A stretch of DNA of 64,000 nucleotides from Streptomyces peucetius (GTDB lineage Bacteria > Actinomycetota > Actinomycetes > Streptomycetales > Streptomycetaceae). The first letter of the stretch is position 1; every line of letters begins with the position of its first letter. Location of the stretch: the NCBI RefSeq assembly GCF_025854275.1, contig NZ_CP107567.1, positions 3,596,001 through 3,660,000 of the forward strand, given 5' to 3'. The position numbers and the translations under genes were made by a program. Under the pieces are notes generated by a model. That model saw nothing but the letters and a program-made list of their open reading frames with translations. It was not told where the DNA came from and searched no databases. Below, piece by piece: positions 35,685 to 43,940 of this stretch.

Positions 35685-36353
35685 TCACTCCACACGGACC
35701 CCGATCTGCGCCGCGAACGCCGGGGCCAGGTCGAACAGTTGGGCGGAGCTGATCACGCCGCCCGACAGCCGCTCGACCCCACGAGCGATGTCGAGCTCCG
35801 CCGCACCCCGCAGGTCCACATCCTTCATCCGCACCGCGGTCAAGTCCGCCTGCCGCAGCGCACAGTCCCTGAACTCCACCCTCTCCAGCCGCGCACCCCC
35901 GAAATCCGCCTCCGACAGCACACAGCCGTCGAACACCACATCCGTCAGTCTCGCCTCCCGAAGATTCAGATAGTCGATCTTCCCGCCCCGCAGCAGCACA
36001 CCCGTCAGCACCGCCCCGTGCAACTGCGCCCCGCCCAGCCGCGCCTCCCGCACCTCCACGTCGCGCAGCGAAGCCCCCGCGAGATCCGCCCCCACCCCCC
36101 GGACCCCCTCCAGCACGCAGTCCACGAAACGGGCCTGCGGCAACCGCGTCCCGTCCAGCGCGCAGTCCCGCAGCGCGCAGTCGATGAACCGCGCCCCCGC
36201 CCCGTCCTGGCCGCCCAGGTCCAGCCCCGCGAACTCCACCCCGTCGTAGTCCCCGTCCGGCTCCAGCGCCCCGCCCCCGAACGCCTCCAGCCGGGGCAAC
36301 CGGACCTCGGTCACCCTCGCCGCCGCCACCGCCGGCCTCCGCGCCTTCGCCAT
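35685..36353 (-). CDS. Pentapeptide-repeat protein
   Basis: A 222-residue protein in which residues ~55-200 are tandem A(D/N)LxX-type pentapeptides (for example 'CALRDCALDGTRLPQARFVDCVLEGV', 'GADLAGASLRDVEVREARLGGAQL'), predicted to form a right-handed quadrilateral beta-helix. Some members mimic DNA and protect gyrase; no such role can be read here. The start at 36353 (MAKARRP) is the usual one; the upstream ATG at 36407 would add a Gly/Cys-rich stretch. It is divergent from the FAD enzyme. Confidence 0.85.
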   Translation of the reverse strand: MAKARRPAVAAARVTEVRLPRLEAFGGGALEPDGDYDGVEFAGLDLGGQDGAGARFIDCALRDCALDGTRLPQARFVDCVLEGVRGVGADLAGASLRDVEVREARLGGAQLHGAVLTGVLLRGGKIDYLNLREARLTDVVFDGCVLSEADFGGARLERVEFRDCALRQADLTAVRMKDVDLRGAAELDIARGVERLSGGVISSAQLFDLAPAFAAQIGVRVE

Positions 36354-36478
36354 GACCCCACAGTGACATGCGCCACTGACAACGCCCTGCGGCCCGCCCG
36401 ATGTCACGCGCCACGGCCCCCGGTCCGTCCCAGTCGTGGAAACGCATCGAGCGACACCAGGAGCAGGAGAGAGACACC

Positions 36479-37663
36479 ATGCAGGAGATCACCGTCATCG
36501 GCGGCGGCTTCGCCGGGCTCACCGCGGCCATCACCGCCGCGGAGTCCGGCGCCCGCGTCTGCCTGTACGAGGCCCACCACACCCTCGGCGGACGCGCCCG
36601 CACCAGCGAAGGCCCCTACAGGACCAACGACGGCCCCCACGCCCTCTACCACCGCGGCCCCCACTGGACCTGGCTGAAGCAGCGCGGCCTCCTCGGCCCC
36701 CTGGCGCGCCTGCCGCTCCTCGAAGGCGCCCGCCTGCGTTTCCGCCGCGACGGCGCGCTGCGCAGGACCCCGCCGCTCGGCATGCTGCGGCTCGCCCGCC
36801 GTCCCGCCGAAGCCGCCCCCGTCGACATCGACTTCCTGAGCTGGGCCACCTCCGCAGCGGGCGAGAAGGCCGCCCGCGCCGCCGCCCACTACATGGGGGT
36901 CGCCCTCTACCACCACGATCCCGGCTCACTGTCCGCCGCGTTCGTCCAGCAGCGCCTCCGCCGCGCCACCGCCCTCCCGCCCGAGGCCCACTACCCGCGC
37001 GGCGGCTGGGGCCAGGTCATGGAGCGCATGGCCGCCCGCGCCTGGGACCTCGGCGTACGCATCGAGACCACGTCGCGCGTCGACACGCTGCCCGAGGGCC
37101 ACGGCCCGGTCGTCGTCGCCACCACCCTCGACGCCGCACGCCGCCTCCTCGGCGACGACACCCTGCACTGGACCAGCGGCCGCACCACCCTGATCGACCT
37201 GGCGCTGCGCACCCGGCGCGGCGACCCGTTCGCCGTCTCCGACCTCGACGCCCCCGGCTGGCTGGAGCGCTTCACCGCGCAGGACCCGACGCTCGCCCCC
37301 GCCGGGGAACAGCTCATCCAGGGCCAGCTGCCCATCGCCCCCGACCGTTCCAAGGCCGACGGCACCGCCCACGCGGAAACCCTGCTCGACCTCGGCTTCC
37401 CCGGCTGGCGGGACCGGACCGTCCGGCGGCGCGAGGCGGTCGCGAACGGCCGCACCGGCGCCGTCGACCTGCCGGGCACCACCTGGCGCGACCGCCCCGC
37501 CATCGACCGCGGCGACGGGGTGTACCTGGCCGGGGACCAGGTGGCAGCCCCCGGCCTGCTGTCCGAGGTGTCGTTCAACAGCGCGCTCGAAGCCACCTCA
37601 CTGGCGCTTCGCGGGAGTCGGCGTCCGGCCTCCCGCAACCACCTTGACCTCAAGCGCGCTTGA
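36479..37663 (+). CDS. FAD-dependent phytoene-desaturase-like oxidoreductase
   Basis: A 394-residue flavoprotein of the NAD(P)/FAD amine-oxidase/phytoene-desaturase group. The dinucleotide fold is VIGGGFAGLTAAITAAESGARVCLYEAHHTLGGRARTS, and the C-terminal FAD motif is 'GDGVYLAGDQVAAPGLLSEVSFNSALEA'. Substrate unknown; no carotenoid genes are adjacent. GGAG lies upstream of the ATG. Its last codons contain the SoxR box of the next gene. Confidence 0.87.
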   Translation: MQEITVIGGGFAGLTAAITAAESGARVCLYEAHHTLGGRARTSEGPYRTNDGPHALYHRGPHWTWLKQRGLLGPLARLPLLEGARLRFRRDGALRRTPPLGMLRLARRPAEAAPVDIDFLSWATSAAGEKAARAAAHYMGVALYHHDPGSLSAAFVQQRLRRATALPPEAHYPRGGWGQVMERMAARAWDLGVRIETTSRVDTLPEGHGPVVVATTLDAARRLLGDDTLHWTSGRTTLIDLALRTRRGDPFAVSDLDAPGWLERFTAQDPTLAPAGEQLIQGQLPIAPDRSKADGTAHAETLLDLGFPGWRDRTVRRREAVANGRTGAVDLPGTTWRDRPAIDRGDGVYLAGDQVAAPGLLSEVSFNSALEATSLALRGSRRPASRNHLDLKRA

Positions 37664-37665
37664 GG
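37648..37665. promoter_or_regulatory. SoxR binding site
   Basis: CCTCAAGCGCGCTTGAGG is a perfect 18-bp palindrome matching the SoxR consensus CCTCAAGTTAACTTGAGG except in the central four bases. TTGACC (37644-37649) overlaps its left edge as a -35, giving the long-spacer promoter typical of MerR/SoxR targets. It lies 45 bp before the quinone oxidoreductase start and overlaps the upstream stop codon. Confidence 0.95.
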
Positions 37666-37709
37666 TTGAAGAGTGGGGTTCCTCGATCCGCGTCACAAGG
37701 GAGCCCCCC

Positions 37710-38705
37710 ATGCACGCCGTCCGCCTGCACGCCTTCGGCCCCGCCGAGAACCTCACCTACGAGACCACCGACGACCCCGTACCCGGCCCCGGCCAGGTAC
37801 GGATCACCGTCGCGGCCGCCGGTGTCCACCTCCTGGACACCGCACTGCGCGAAGGCGCGGCAGGCCCCTTCGGCGCCCCCGCCCGACTGCCCACCATTCC
37901 CGGCCGCGAGGTCGCCGGCACCGTCGACGCCCTCGGCGAGGGCACCGATCCCGCCTGGCTCGGCAAGCGCGTCGTCGCCCACCTCGGGATGGTCCCCGGG
38001 GGCTACGCGGAACTCGCCGTCACCGACGCCGGCAGACTCCACGAGATCCCCGGCAACCTCGACGCGAGCGAAGCCGTCGCCATGATCGGCACCGGCCGCA
38101 CCGCCCTCGGCATCATCCAGTACACCGAACTCGGCCCCGAGGACATCGTGATCGTCCCCGCCGCCGCGGGCGGCATCGGCACCCTGATCGTCCAGTACGC
38201 CAAGCACGCCGGCGCCACCGTCATCGGCCTCGCCGGCGGCCCCGCCAAGACCGCCCGCGTCCGCGAGAACGGCGCCGACCTCGCCGTCGACTACAAGCGG
38301 CCCGACTGGCCGCAGACCGTACGGGACCACCTCGGCGACCGGCACGCCACCGTCGTCTACGACTCCGTCGGCGGCGACGCCGGCCGCGCCGCCGTCGGCC
38401 TCCTCGGCAAAGGCGGCCGGCACATCGTCTTCGGCTGGTCCAGCAAGGGCATCCTGTCCGACAGCCCGCTCGCCTTCACCGACGAGGAACTCGCCGAACG
38501 CGGCATCACCTCGCACAGCGTCCTCGGCCCCGCCATGCTCGAGAAGGCCGGCGGCCTGCGCGCCCTGGAGACCCGCGCCCTCACCGAAGCCGCCACCGGC
38601 CGGCTGCGCCCCGCGATCCAGCGCCACGCCCTCGCCGACGCCGCAGGCGCCCACCGCGCCCTGGAGACCCGAGGCACCGTCGGCAAGGTCGTCCTGATCC
38701 CCTGA
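37710..38705 (+). CDS. Zinc-less NADPH:quinone oxidoreductase (SoxR-regulated)
   Basis: A 331-residue medium-chain reductase of the quinone oxidoreductase group. It has the N-terminal GroES-like fold (MHAVRLHAFGPAENLTYE), the NADPH loop 'VPAAAGGIGTLIVQYAKHAGATVIG' and no catalytic-zinc Cys/His set. From memory, the S. coelicolor gene in this position is one of the SoxR targets induced by redox-active compounds such as actinorhodin. GGGAG precedes the ATG. Confidence 0.93.
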   Translation: MHAVRLHAFGPAENLTYETTDDPVPGPGQVRITVAAAGVHLLDTALREGAAGPFGAPARLPTIPGREVAGTVDALGEGTDPAWLGKRVVAHLGMVPGGYAELAVTDAGRLHEIPGNLDASEAVAMIGTGRTALGIIQYTELGPEDIVIVPAAAGGIGTLIVQYAKHAGATVIGLAGGPAKTARVRENGADLAVDYKRPDWPQTVRDHLGDRHATVVYDSVGGDAGRAAVGLLGKGGRHIVFGWSSKGILSDSPLAFTDEELAERGITSHSVLGPAMLEKAGGLRALETRALTEAATGRLRPAIQRHALADAAGAHRALETRGTVGKVVLIP

Positions 38706-38764
38706 GGACTGCTGAGGCGGTTGCGGCCCGTTGACGCCCGTGGACGCCCGAAAGCGGGCCCGCC

Positions 38765-39235
38765 CTACGAACCCAGGCTCTTGAGCGCCCCGTCGGTCAG
38801 CCGGTACACCGACCACTCGTCCTGCGGCCGCGCGCCCAGCGACCGGTAGAAGTCGATCGACGGGGTGTTCCAGTTCAGCACCGACCACTCCAGCCGCTCG
38901 TAACCCCGCTCCACACAGATCCGCGCCAGCTCCGTCAGCAGCGCCTTGCCGTGCCCGCCGCCCCTCAGCTGCGGACGCACGTAGAGGTCCTCCAGATAGA
39001 TCCCGTGCACGCCCCGCCACGTCGAGAAGTTCAGGAACCACAGCGCGAAACCGGCGACCCGGCCGTCCTCGGTCTCCGCGATGTGCGCGAACGCGGCGGG
39101 CCGCTCGCCGAACAGTGCCTCACGCAACTGCTCCTCGGTGGCGTTCGCCTCGTGCAGGGCCTTCTCGTAGTCCGCGAGCTCCCGGACCATCTCGTGGATC
39201 ACCGGGACATCAGCGGGTGTGGCGTTGCGAATCAT
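38765..39235 (-). CDS. GNAT N-acetyltransferase (diamine/SSAT-like)
   Basis: A 156-residue GNAT protein (from MIRNATPAD; alternative starts lie up to 39256). The acetyl-CoA loop is 'VRPQLRGGGHGKALLTELARICVERG', followed by 'LEWSVLNWNTPSIDFYRSLGARP', the pattern of the spermidine/spermine-type N-acetyltransferases, which also includes 'YLEDLYVRPQLRG'. Its acceptor is unknown. It is convergent with the quinone reductase. Confidence 0.9.
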   Translation of the reverse strand: MIRNATPADVPVIHEMVRELADYEKALHEANATEEQLREALFGERPAAFAHIAETEDGRVAGFALWFLNFSTWRGVHGIYLEDLYVRPQLRGGGHGKALLTELARICVERGYERLEWSVLNWNTPSIDFYRSLGARPQDEWSVYRLTDGALKSLGS

Positions 39236-39507
39236 GGCCTCAGCCTGCACGGACACCCGCTCGTCGCGCCAGCGGCGTCCGAGCGGTGAACATGCCCCTC
39301 GTCCGGCTCCCCCTCCCCGGCCTCCGTGCGCCGGAGGCCGTTCCGCAGCACCCTGCCAGCGTCCAGGCCCGTGCCCGGTCCCGGTCCGGCCCCAGCGCCC
39401 CGGCCATCAGGTCGACCACGCCGTGATCGCATGTCGCCAAACCCCGGGCCGAGCAGTAGATTCCCGCCAGACGCAGGCGACCACCGGCAGGGAAACGGCA
39501 CACGACA

Positions 39508-40899
39508 ATGAACACCGTCAACGGCGGCATATCGTTCTGGTACGCGCAGGACGGCGCCTCCGCGCCCCGCGAACCCCTCCCCGGCGACAGCACCGCCGAC
39601 GTCTGCATCGTCGGCGGCGGCTACACCGGCCTGTGGACCGCGTACTACCTCAAGAAGGCCGTCCCCTTCCTCAACATCACCGTCCTGGAAGCCAGGTTCT
39701 GCGGCTACGGCGCCTCGGGGCGCAACGGCGGCTGGCTCTACAACGGCATCGCCGGCCGCGGCCGCTACGCGCGGCTCCACGGCCACGACGCCGCCGTACG
39801 CCTCCAGCAGGCCATGAACGACACCGTCGACGAGGTCGTCCGCGTCGCCGCCGACGAGAACATCGACGCCGACATCCACAAGGGCGGCGTCCTCGAGACC
39901 GCGCACACCCCCGCCCAGCTCCAGCGCCTGAAGGACTTCCACTCCGTCGAGGTCGCCTTCGGCGAGAAGGACCGCGTCCTGCTCGGCGCCCGCGAAACGG
40001 CCGAACGCATCCGCGTCAGCGGCGCCGTCGCCTCCAGCTGGACCCCGCACGGCGCCCGGCTGCACCCGGTGAAACTGGTCAAGGGCCTCGCCGCCGCCGT
40101 CGAAGCCCTCGGCGTCACCGTCCACGAGTCGACCCCCGTCACCGAGATCAGGCCCAAGCACGCCGTCACCCCGTACGGCACCGTCCGCGCCCCGTACGTC
40201 CTGCGCTGCACCGAAGGCTTCACCGCGTCCCTGAAGGGCCAGCACCGCACCTGGCTTCCGATGAACTCCTCCATGATCGTCACGGATCCGCTGCCCGAGG
40301 ACGTCTGGAGCGAGATCGGCTGGTCCGGCCGCGAAACGCTCGGCGACATGGCCCATGCCTACGTGTACGCCCAGCGCACCGCCGACGACCGCATCGCGAT
40401 CGGCGGCCGCGGCGTCCCGTACCGCTACGGCTCGAAGACCGACCACGACGGCCGCACTCCGCCCGCCACGGTCGAGGCGCTGCGCGACATCCTGGTCCGG
40501 TTCTTCCCCCGGCTCGCCGGCGCCGGCATCGCCCACACCTGGTCCGGCGTCCTCGGCGTCCCCCGCGACTGGTGCGCCACCGCCACCCTCGACCGCTCCA
40601 CCGGCCTCGGCTGGGCCGGCGGCTACGTCGGCTCCGGCGTCGCCACCTCCAACCTGGCCGCCCGCACCCTGCGCGACCTGATCCAGCAGGACTCCGGCCA
40701 GTCGGGCCCCACCGACCTCACCGCCCTGCCGTGGGTCGACCACAAGGTCCGCAAGTGGGAGCCGGAACCGCTTCGCTGGCTCGGCGTCCAGAGCCTCTAC
40801 GCCGCCTACCGCAAGGCCGACCACCGCGAGGCCACCACCCACGCCCCGACGACCGACCGCCTCGCGACCCTGGCCGACAAGATCTCCGGCCGCCGGTGA
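39508..40899 (+). CDS. FAD-dependent amine/amino-acid oxidoreductase (DAO family)
   Basis: A 463-residue DAO-type flavoprotein, often annotated as gamma-glutamylputrescine oxidase-like. The FAD fold is VCIVGGGYTGLWTAYYLKKAVPFLNITVLEARFCGYGASGRNGGW, and the C-terminal 'GLGWAGGYVGSGVATSNLAARTL' closes the FAD site. It probably oxidises a polyamine or amino acid; the nearby SSAT-like acetyltransferase would fit polyamine metabolism, though this is only contextual. A terminator follows. Confidence 0.88.
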   Translation: MNTVNGGISFWYAQDGASAPREPLPGDSTADVCIVGGGYTGLWTAYYLKKAVPFLNITVLEARFCGYGASGRNGGWLYNGIAGRGRYARLHGHDAAVRLQQAMNDTVDEVVRVAADENIDADIHKGGVLETAHTPAQLQRLKDFHSVEVAFGEKDRVLLGARETAERIRVSGAVASSWTPHGARLHPVKLVKGLAAAVEALGVTVHESTPVTEIRPKHAVTPYGTVRAPYVLRCTEGFTASLKGQHRTWLPMNSSMIVTDPLPEDVWSEIGWSGRETLGDMAHAYVYAQRTADDRIAIGGRGVPYRYGSKTDHDGRTPPATVEALRDILVRFFPRLAGAGIAHTWSGVLGVPRDWCATATLDRSTGLGWAGGYVGSGVATSNLAARTLRDLIQQDSGQSGPTDLTALPWVDHKVRKWEPEPLRWLGVQSLYAAYRKADHREATTHAPTTDRLATLADKISGRR

Positions 40900-40910
40900 C
40901 GGCGAACGGC

Positions 40911-40945
40911 GAAGGGCTCCGGACATCTCGTGTCCGGAGCCCTTC
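40911..40945 (+). terminator. Terminator after the DAO-family gene
   Basis: GAAGGGCTCCGGACA pairs perfectly with TGTCCGGAGCCCTTC around TCTCG, 11 bp past the stop, and also closes the convergent tRNA unit. Confidence 0.9.
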
Positions 40946-40954
40946 GCGCCGCTG

Positions 40955-41031
40955 TGGAGCCCCCTGTCGGGTTCGAACCGACGACCCCCGCTTTACAAGA
41001 GCGGTGCTCTGGCCAGCTGAGCTAAGGAGGC
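40955..41031 (-). tRNA. tRNA-Thr (anticodon UGU)
   Basis: The minus strand folds into a complete cloverleaf: acceptor GCCTCCT/AGGGGGC (with one U-G pair), D arm with AGCTCAGCTGGCC, anticodon arm CCGCTCT-TGT-AAAGCGG, T arm GTCGG-TTCGAAC-CCGAC, and an encoded CCA. The anticodon TGT reads ACA threonine codons. Confidence 0.97.
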
Positions 41032-41140
41032 AACCAGAGCAGTGTAACCAACCGCCGGACCACCATGGTCAAGAATTTCGTCGCCCGAGAACTGCTGACA
41101 GACGCCACCCGGCCGGGTAGCGTCACGGCAGGTCCACGCC

Positions 41141-41156
41141 GTTGGACTACACCACT
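41141..41156. promoter_or_regulatory. dre-like site (DasR) upstream of msiK
   Basis: GTTGGACTACACCACT matches the dre consensus at 12 of 16 positions, with GG.CTA.ACCACT conserved. It lies 54 bp before the msiK start. Confidence 0.7.
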
Positions 41157-41209
41157 CCCTTACAACGGATCGTCCGGCACGTTCCTGCCGGTGAAGGAGA
41201 CGCTGAACC

Positions 41210-42334
41210 ATGGCCACTGTCACGTTCGACAAGGCGACCCGGATCTACCCGGGTTCCGACAAGCCCGCCGTCGACCAGCTCGAGATCGAGACCGAGGACG
41301 GCGAGTTCCTCGTCCTCGTCGGACCGTCCGGCTGCGGCAAGTCGACCTCCCTGCGGATGCTCGCGGGTCTCGAGGACGTCAACGGCGGATCCATCCGCAT
41401 CGGCGACCGCGACGTCACGCACCTGCCGCCCAAGGACCGGGACATCGCCATGGTGTTCCAGAACTACGCGCTCTACCCGCACATGACCGTCGCCGACAAC
41501 ATGGGCTTCGCGCTCAAGATCGCCGGCGTCAACAAGAGCGAGATCCGCAAGAAGGTCGAGGAGGCCGCGAAGATCCTCGACCTCAGCGAGTACCTGGACC
41601 GCAAGCCGAAGGCGCTCTCCGGTGGTCAGCGGCAGCGTGTCGCGATGGGCCGGGCCATCGTGCGTGAGCCGCAGGTCTTCCTCATGGACGAGCCGCTGTC
41701 GAACCTCGACGCCAAGCTCCGTGTGTCGACGCGTACGCAGATCGCGAGCCTGCAGCGCCGGCTCGGCATCACCACGGTGTACGTCACGCACGACCAGGTC
41801 GAGGCCATGACCATGGGCGACCGGGTGGCCGTGCTGAAGGACGGTCTGCTCCAGCAGGTCGACTCCCCGCGCCACATGTACGACCGTCCGGCCAACCTCT
41901 TCGTCGCCGGCTTCATCGGCTCCCCGGCCATGAACCTGGTCGAGGTGCCGATCACCGACGGTGGCGTGAAGTTCGGCAACAGCGTCGTCCCCGTCTCCCG
42001 CGAGGCCCTGTCCGCCGCCGCCGACAAGGGGGACACCACGGTCACGGTCGGCGTCCGCCCCGAGCACTTCCAGGTCGTCGAGCACGGCGCCGACGCCAAG
42101 ACGCTCTCCAAGGACGCTCCGGCCGGCCTCGCCGTGTCGGTGAACGTGGTCGAGGAACTCGGCGCCGACGGTTACGTGTACGGCTCCGCCGAGGTCGGCG
42201 GCCAGCACAAGGACCTCGTCGTCCGCGTGGGCGGCCGCAGCGTCCCCGAGAAGGGCAGCGAGCTGCACGTCGTGCCGCAGCCGGGCGAGCTCCACGTCTT
42301 CTCGACGTCGACGGGCGAGCGCCTCAGCGACTGA
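41210..42334 (+). CDS. msiK: Multiple-sugar ABC transporter ATPase MsiK
   Basis: A 374-residue MalK/UgpC-type ATPase that energises many Streptomyces sugar importers (cellobiose, maltose, chitobiose and others). Walker A is GPSGCGKST (38-46), then the Q-loop (MVFQNYALYPH), the signature LSGGQRQRVA, Walker B (VFLMDEPLSNLDAK) and the C-terminal TOBE regulatory domain from ~240. No permease or binding protein is adjacent, as expected for the shared ATPase. A dre-like site lies upstream and a strong terminator downstream. Confidence 0.96.
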   Translation: MATVTFDKATRIYPGSDKPAVDQLEIETEDGEFLVLVGPSGCGKSTSLRMLAGLEDVNGGSIRIGDRDVTHLPPKDRDIAMVFQNYALYPHMTVADNMGFALKIAGVNKSEIRKKVEEAAKILDLSEYLDRKPKALSGGQRQRVAMGRAIVREPQVFLMDEPLSNLDAKLRVSTRTQIASLQRRLGITTVYVTHDQVEAMTMGDRVAVLKDGLLQQVDSPRHMYDRPANLFVAGFIGSPAMNLVEVPITDGGVKFGNSVVPVSREALSAAADKGDTTVTVGVRPEHFQVVEHGADAKTLSKDAPAGLAVSVNVVEELGADGYVYGSAEVGGQHKDLVVRVGGRSVPEKGSELHVVPQPGELHVFSTSTGERLSD

Positions 42335-42359
42335 GGACAGCAGTGGCCCCAAGGGCCGG

Positions 42360-42391
42360 GCCGGGCTCCGCACTTCGGTGCGGAGCCCGGC
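42360..42391 (+). terminator. Terminator of msiK
   Basis: GCCGGGCTCCGCAC pairs perfectly with GTGCGGAGCCCGGC around TTCG, followed by TTTTCCTTT: a textbook intrinsic terminator. Confidence 0.95.
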
Positions 42392-42545
42392 TTTTCCTTT
42401 CAGGGGACAAATACCCTGACAGGCCGGGCATTCGGCCTATTTCACGGCACCGCGTCAACACGGGATTCGAAAGGAGGCCTCGAACCGTCCCTCGCGTGAG
42501 TGACTAAATGTCGCCATATCATCACCGGGCGCTACGCTCGCTCGC

Positions 42546-42968
42546 GTGACCCACACAGCCCGCCGAATCGGCCGCACACTCGCCCTTGTTCTGCCTGTCG
42601 TCCTCGTGCTCTCGGGAACCCTCGCGGTCACCGCCGTCCCGTGGGCGGGGCAGGCCACACAGTCGCAGATGCTCACCGCCTCCTCGGAGAACGTGTCCGT
42701 ACGCGCCAAGTCCCGTGCCCCGCACGAGGTCCTGCGCGACCGGCTGCTGACCGAACTGCAGACGAAGGACCCCGGCGCGGCGCTCACCCGCCTCCAGCGC
42801 GAGGTCGAGGCGCGCCCGTCGCTCGCGGAGCACTGCATGTCGATCGCGCGGGCCCTCGGCCGCGCCGCCGTCGAGCGCTACGGGCCGACGCGTGCCCAGC
42901 GGTTCTCCCGGCCCGTATGCGACACCTCGTTCGCCACGGGCGTCGCGCAGCAGACCCAGGGCTCCTGA
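42546..42968 (+). CDS. Putative secreted protein
   Basis: A 140-residue protein I do not recognise. Residues ~1-35 look like a signal peptide (MTHTARRIGRTLALVLPVVLVLSGTLAVTAVPWAGQA), and the rest is a helical region (HEVLRDRLLTELQTKDPGAALTRLQREVEARPSLAEHCMSIARALGRAAVERYG) with two cysteines that could pair outside the cell. The start is a GTG with a weak RBS. It sits alone between msiK and the nucleotidyltransferase. Confidence 0.65.
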   Translation: MTHTARRIGRTLALVLPVVLVLSGTLAVTAVPWAGQATQSQMLTASSENVSVRAKSRAPHEVLRDRLLTELQTKDPGAALTRLQREVEARPSLAEHCMSIARALGRAAVERYGPTRAQRFSRPVCDTSFATGVAQQTQGS

Positions 42969-43103
42969 GAAGCGTTCTGAAGGCTCTGAGGCGCCCCTGG
43001 GCACCCTGACCCGGCCGGCGCCCCGGAAGACGGCCCCACGGGGCCTGCGAGCCCGTCGCACCCGTCGCGGTACGGGGTCGGCGGGCCGCATATCGTTCAC
43101 GCC

Positions 43104-43826
43104 ATGCAAACGCCTACGTTTCCGACGCAGGCCGTGGTCCTGGCGGGCGGCCAGGGCTCGCGGCTGCGCCCGTACACGGACGACCGCCCCAAGCCGATGG
43201 TCGAGATCCCGGGGACCGGGACCCCGATCATCGGCCATCAGCTTGCCTGGCTGGCCGAGGAGGGCGTGACGGACGCCGTGGTCTCCTGCGGCCATCTCGC
43301 CGAGGTCCTCCAGGAGTGGCTGGACAGCGCGGTGCTGCCGCTGCGCGTCACGACCGTCGTGGAGACGGAGCCACTGGGCCGTGGCGGCGGGCTGAAGTAC
43401 GCCGCGGCGAGCCTGCCGCACCCCGACCGGCCCTGGTACGCGACGAACGGCGACATCTGGACCCGTTTCTCGCTGCGGGAGATGGCCGCGTTCCACACGG
43501 AGCGCGATGCCACGGCGACCCTCGCGCTGGCGCGTCCCCGCATCCCCTGGGGAGCCGTCGAGACGGACGCCTTCGGGCACATCACCGACTTCATCGAGTC
43601 GCCGCCGTCCCCGTATCTCATCAACGCGGGCGTGTATGTCTTCTCCGCCGCGTTCACCGGGCTGCTGCCCGACGTGGGCGACCACGAGCGCACGACCTTC
43701 CCGCGGCTGGCGCGTGAGCGCCGGCTGGCGGGTTTCCCGTTGCCGAACGGGGCCTACTGGCGGGCGATCGACACCGCGAAGGACCTCACAGAGGCGGCCA
43801 AGGAGCTCGACACGAAGGTGCGCTGA
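43104..43826 (+). CDS. Sugar-phosphate nucleotidyltransferase
   Basis: A 240-residue nucleotidyltransferase of the GlmU/RmlA/ManC N-terminal type. The signature is VVLAGGQGSRLRPYTDDRPKPMVEI, and the metal-binding Asp is in YATNGDIW. There is no acyltransferase repeat domain, so it is a short stand-alone enzyme. The product, an NDP-sugar, cannot be specified. A long-stem terminator follows. Confidence 0.88.
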   Translation: MQTPTFPTQAVVLAGGQGSRLRPYTDDRPKPMVEIPGTGTPIIGHQLAWLAEEGVTDAVVSCGHLAEVLQEWLDSAVLPLRVTTVVETEPLGRGGGLKYAAASLPHPDRPWYATNGDIWTRFSLREMAAFHTERDATATLALARPRIPWGAVETDAFGHITDFIESPPSPYLINAGVYVFSAAFTGLLPDVGDHERTTFPRLARERRLAGFPLPNGAYWRAIDTAKDLTEAAKELDTKVR

Positions 43827-43863
43827 GCAACACCGCTGAGGAACGCTGCCGAGGAGCACGGAC

Positions 43864-43906
43864 CGAGGGGCGGCCACCGGATCGGGGATCCGGTGGCCGC
43901 CCCTCG
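43864..43906 (+). terminator. Terminator shared by the nucleotidyltransferase and DoxX genes
   Basis: A perfect 20-bp stem (CGAGGGGCGGCCACCGGATC / its complement) with a 3-nt loop lies between two convergent genes and should stop transcription from both sides. Confidence 0.9.
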
Positions 43907-43940
43907 TCGCGTCGTGCGCGGGCCGCCTGCGGCGGGCCGC

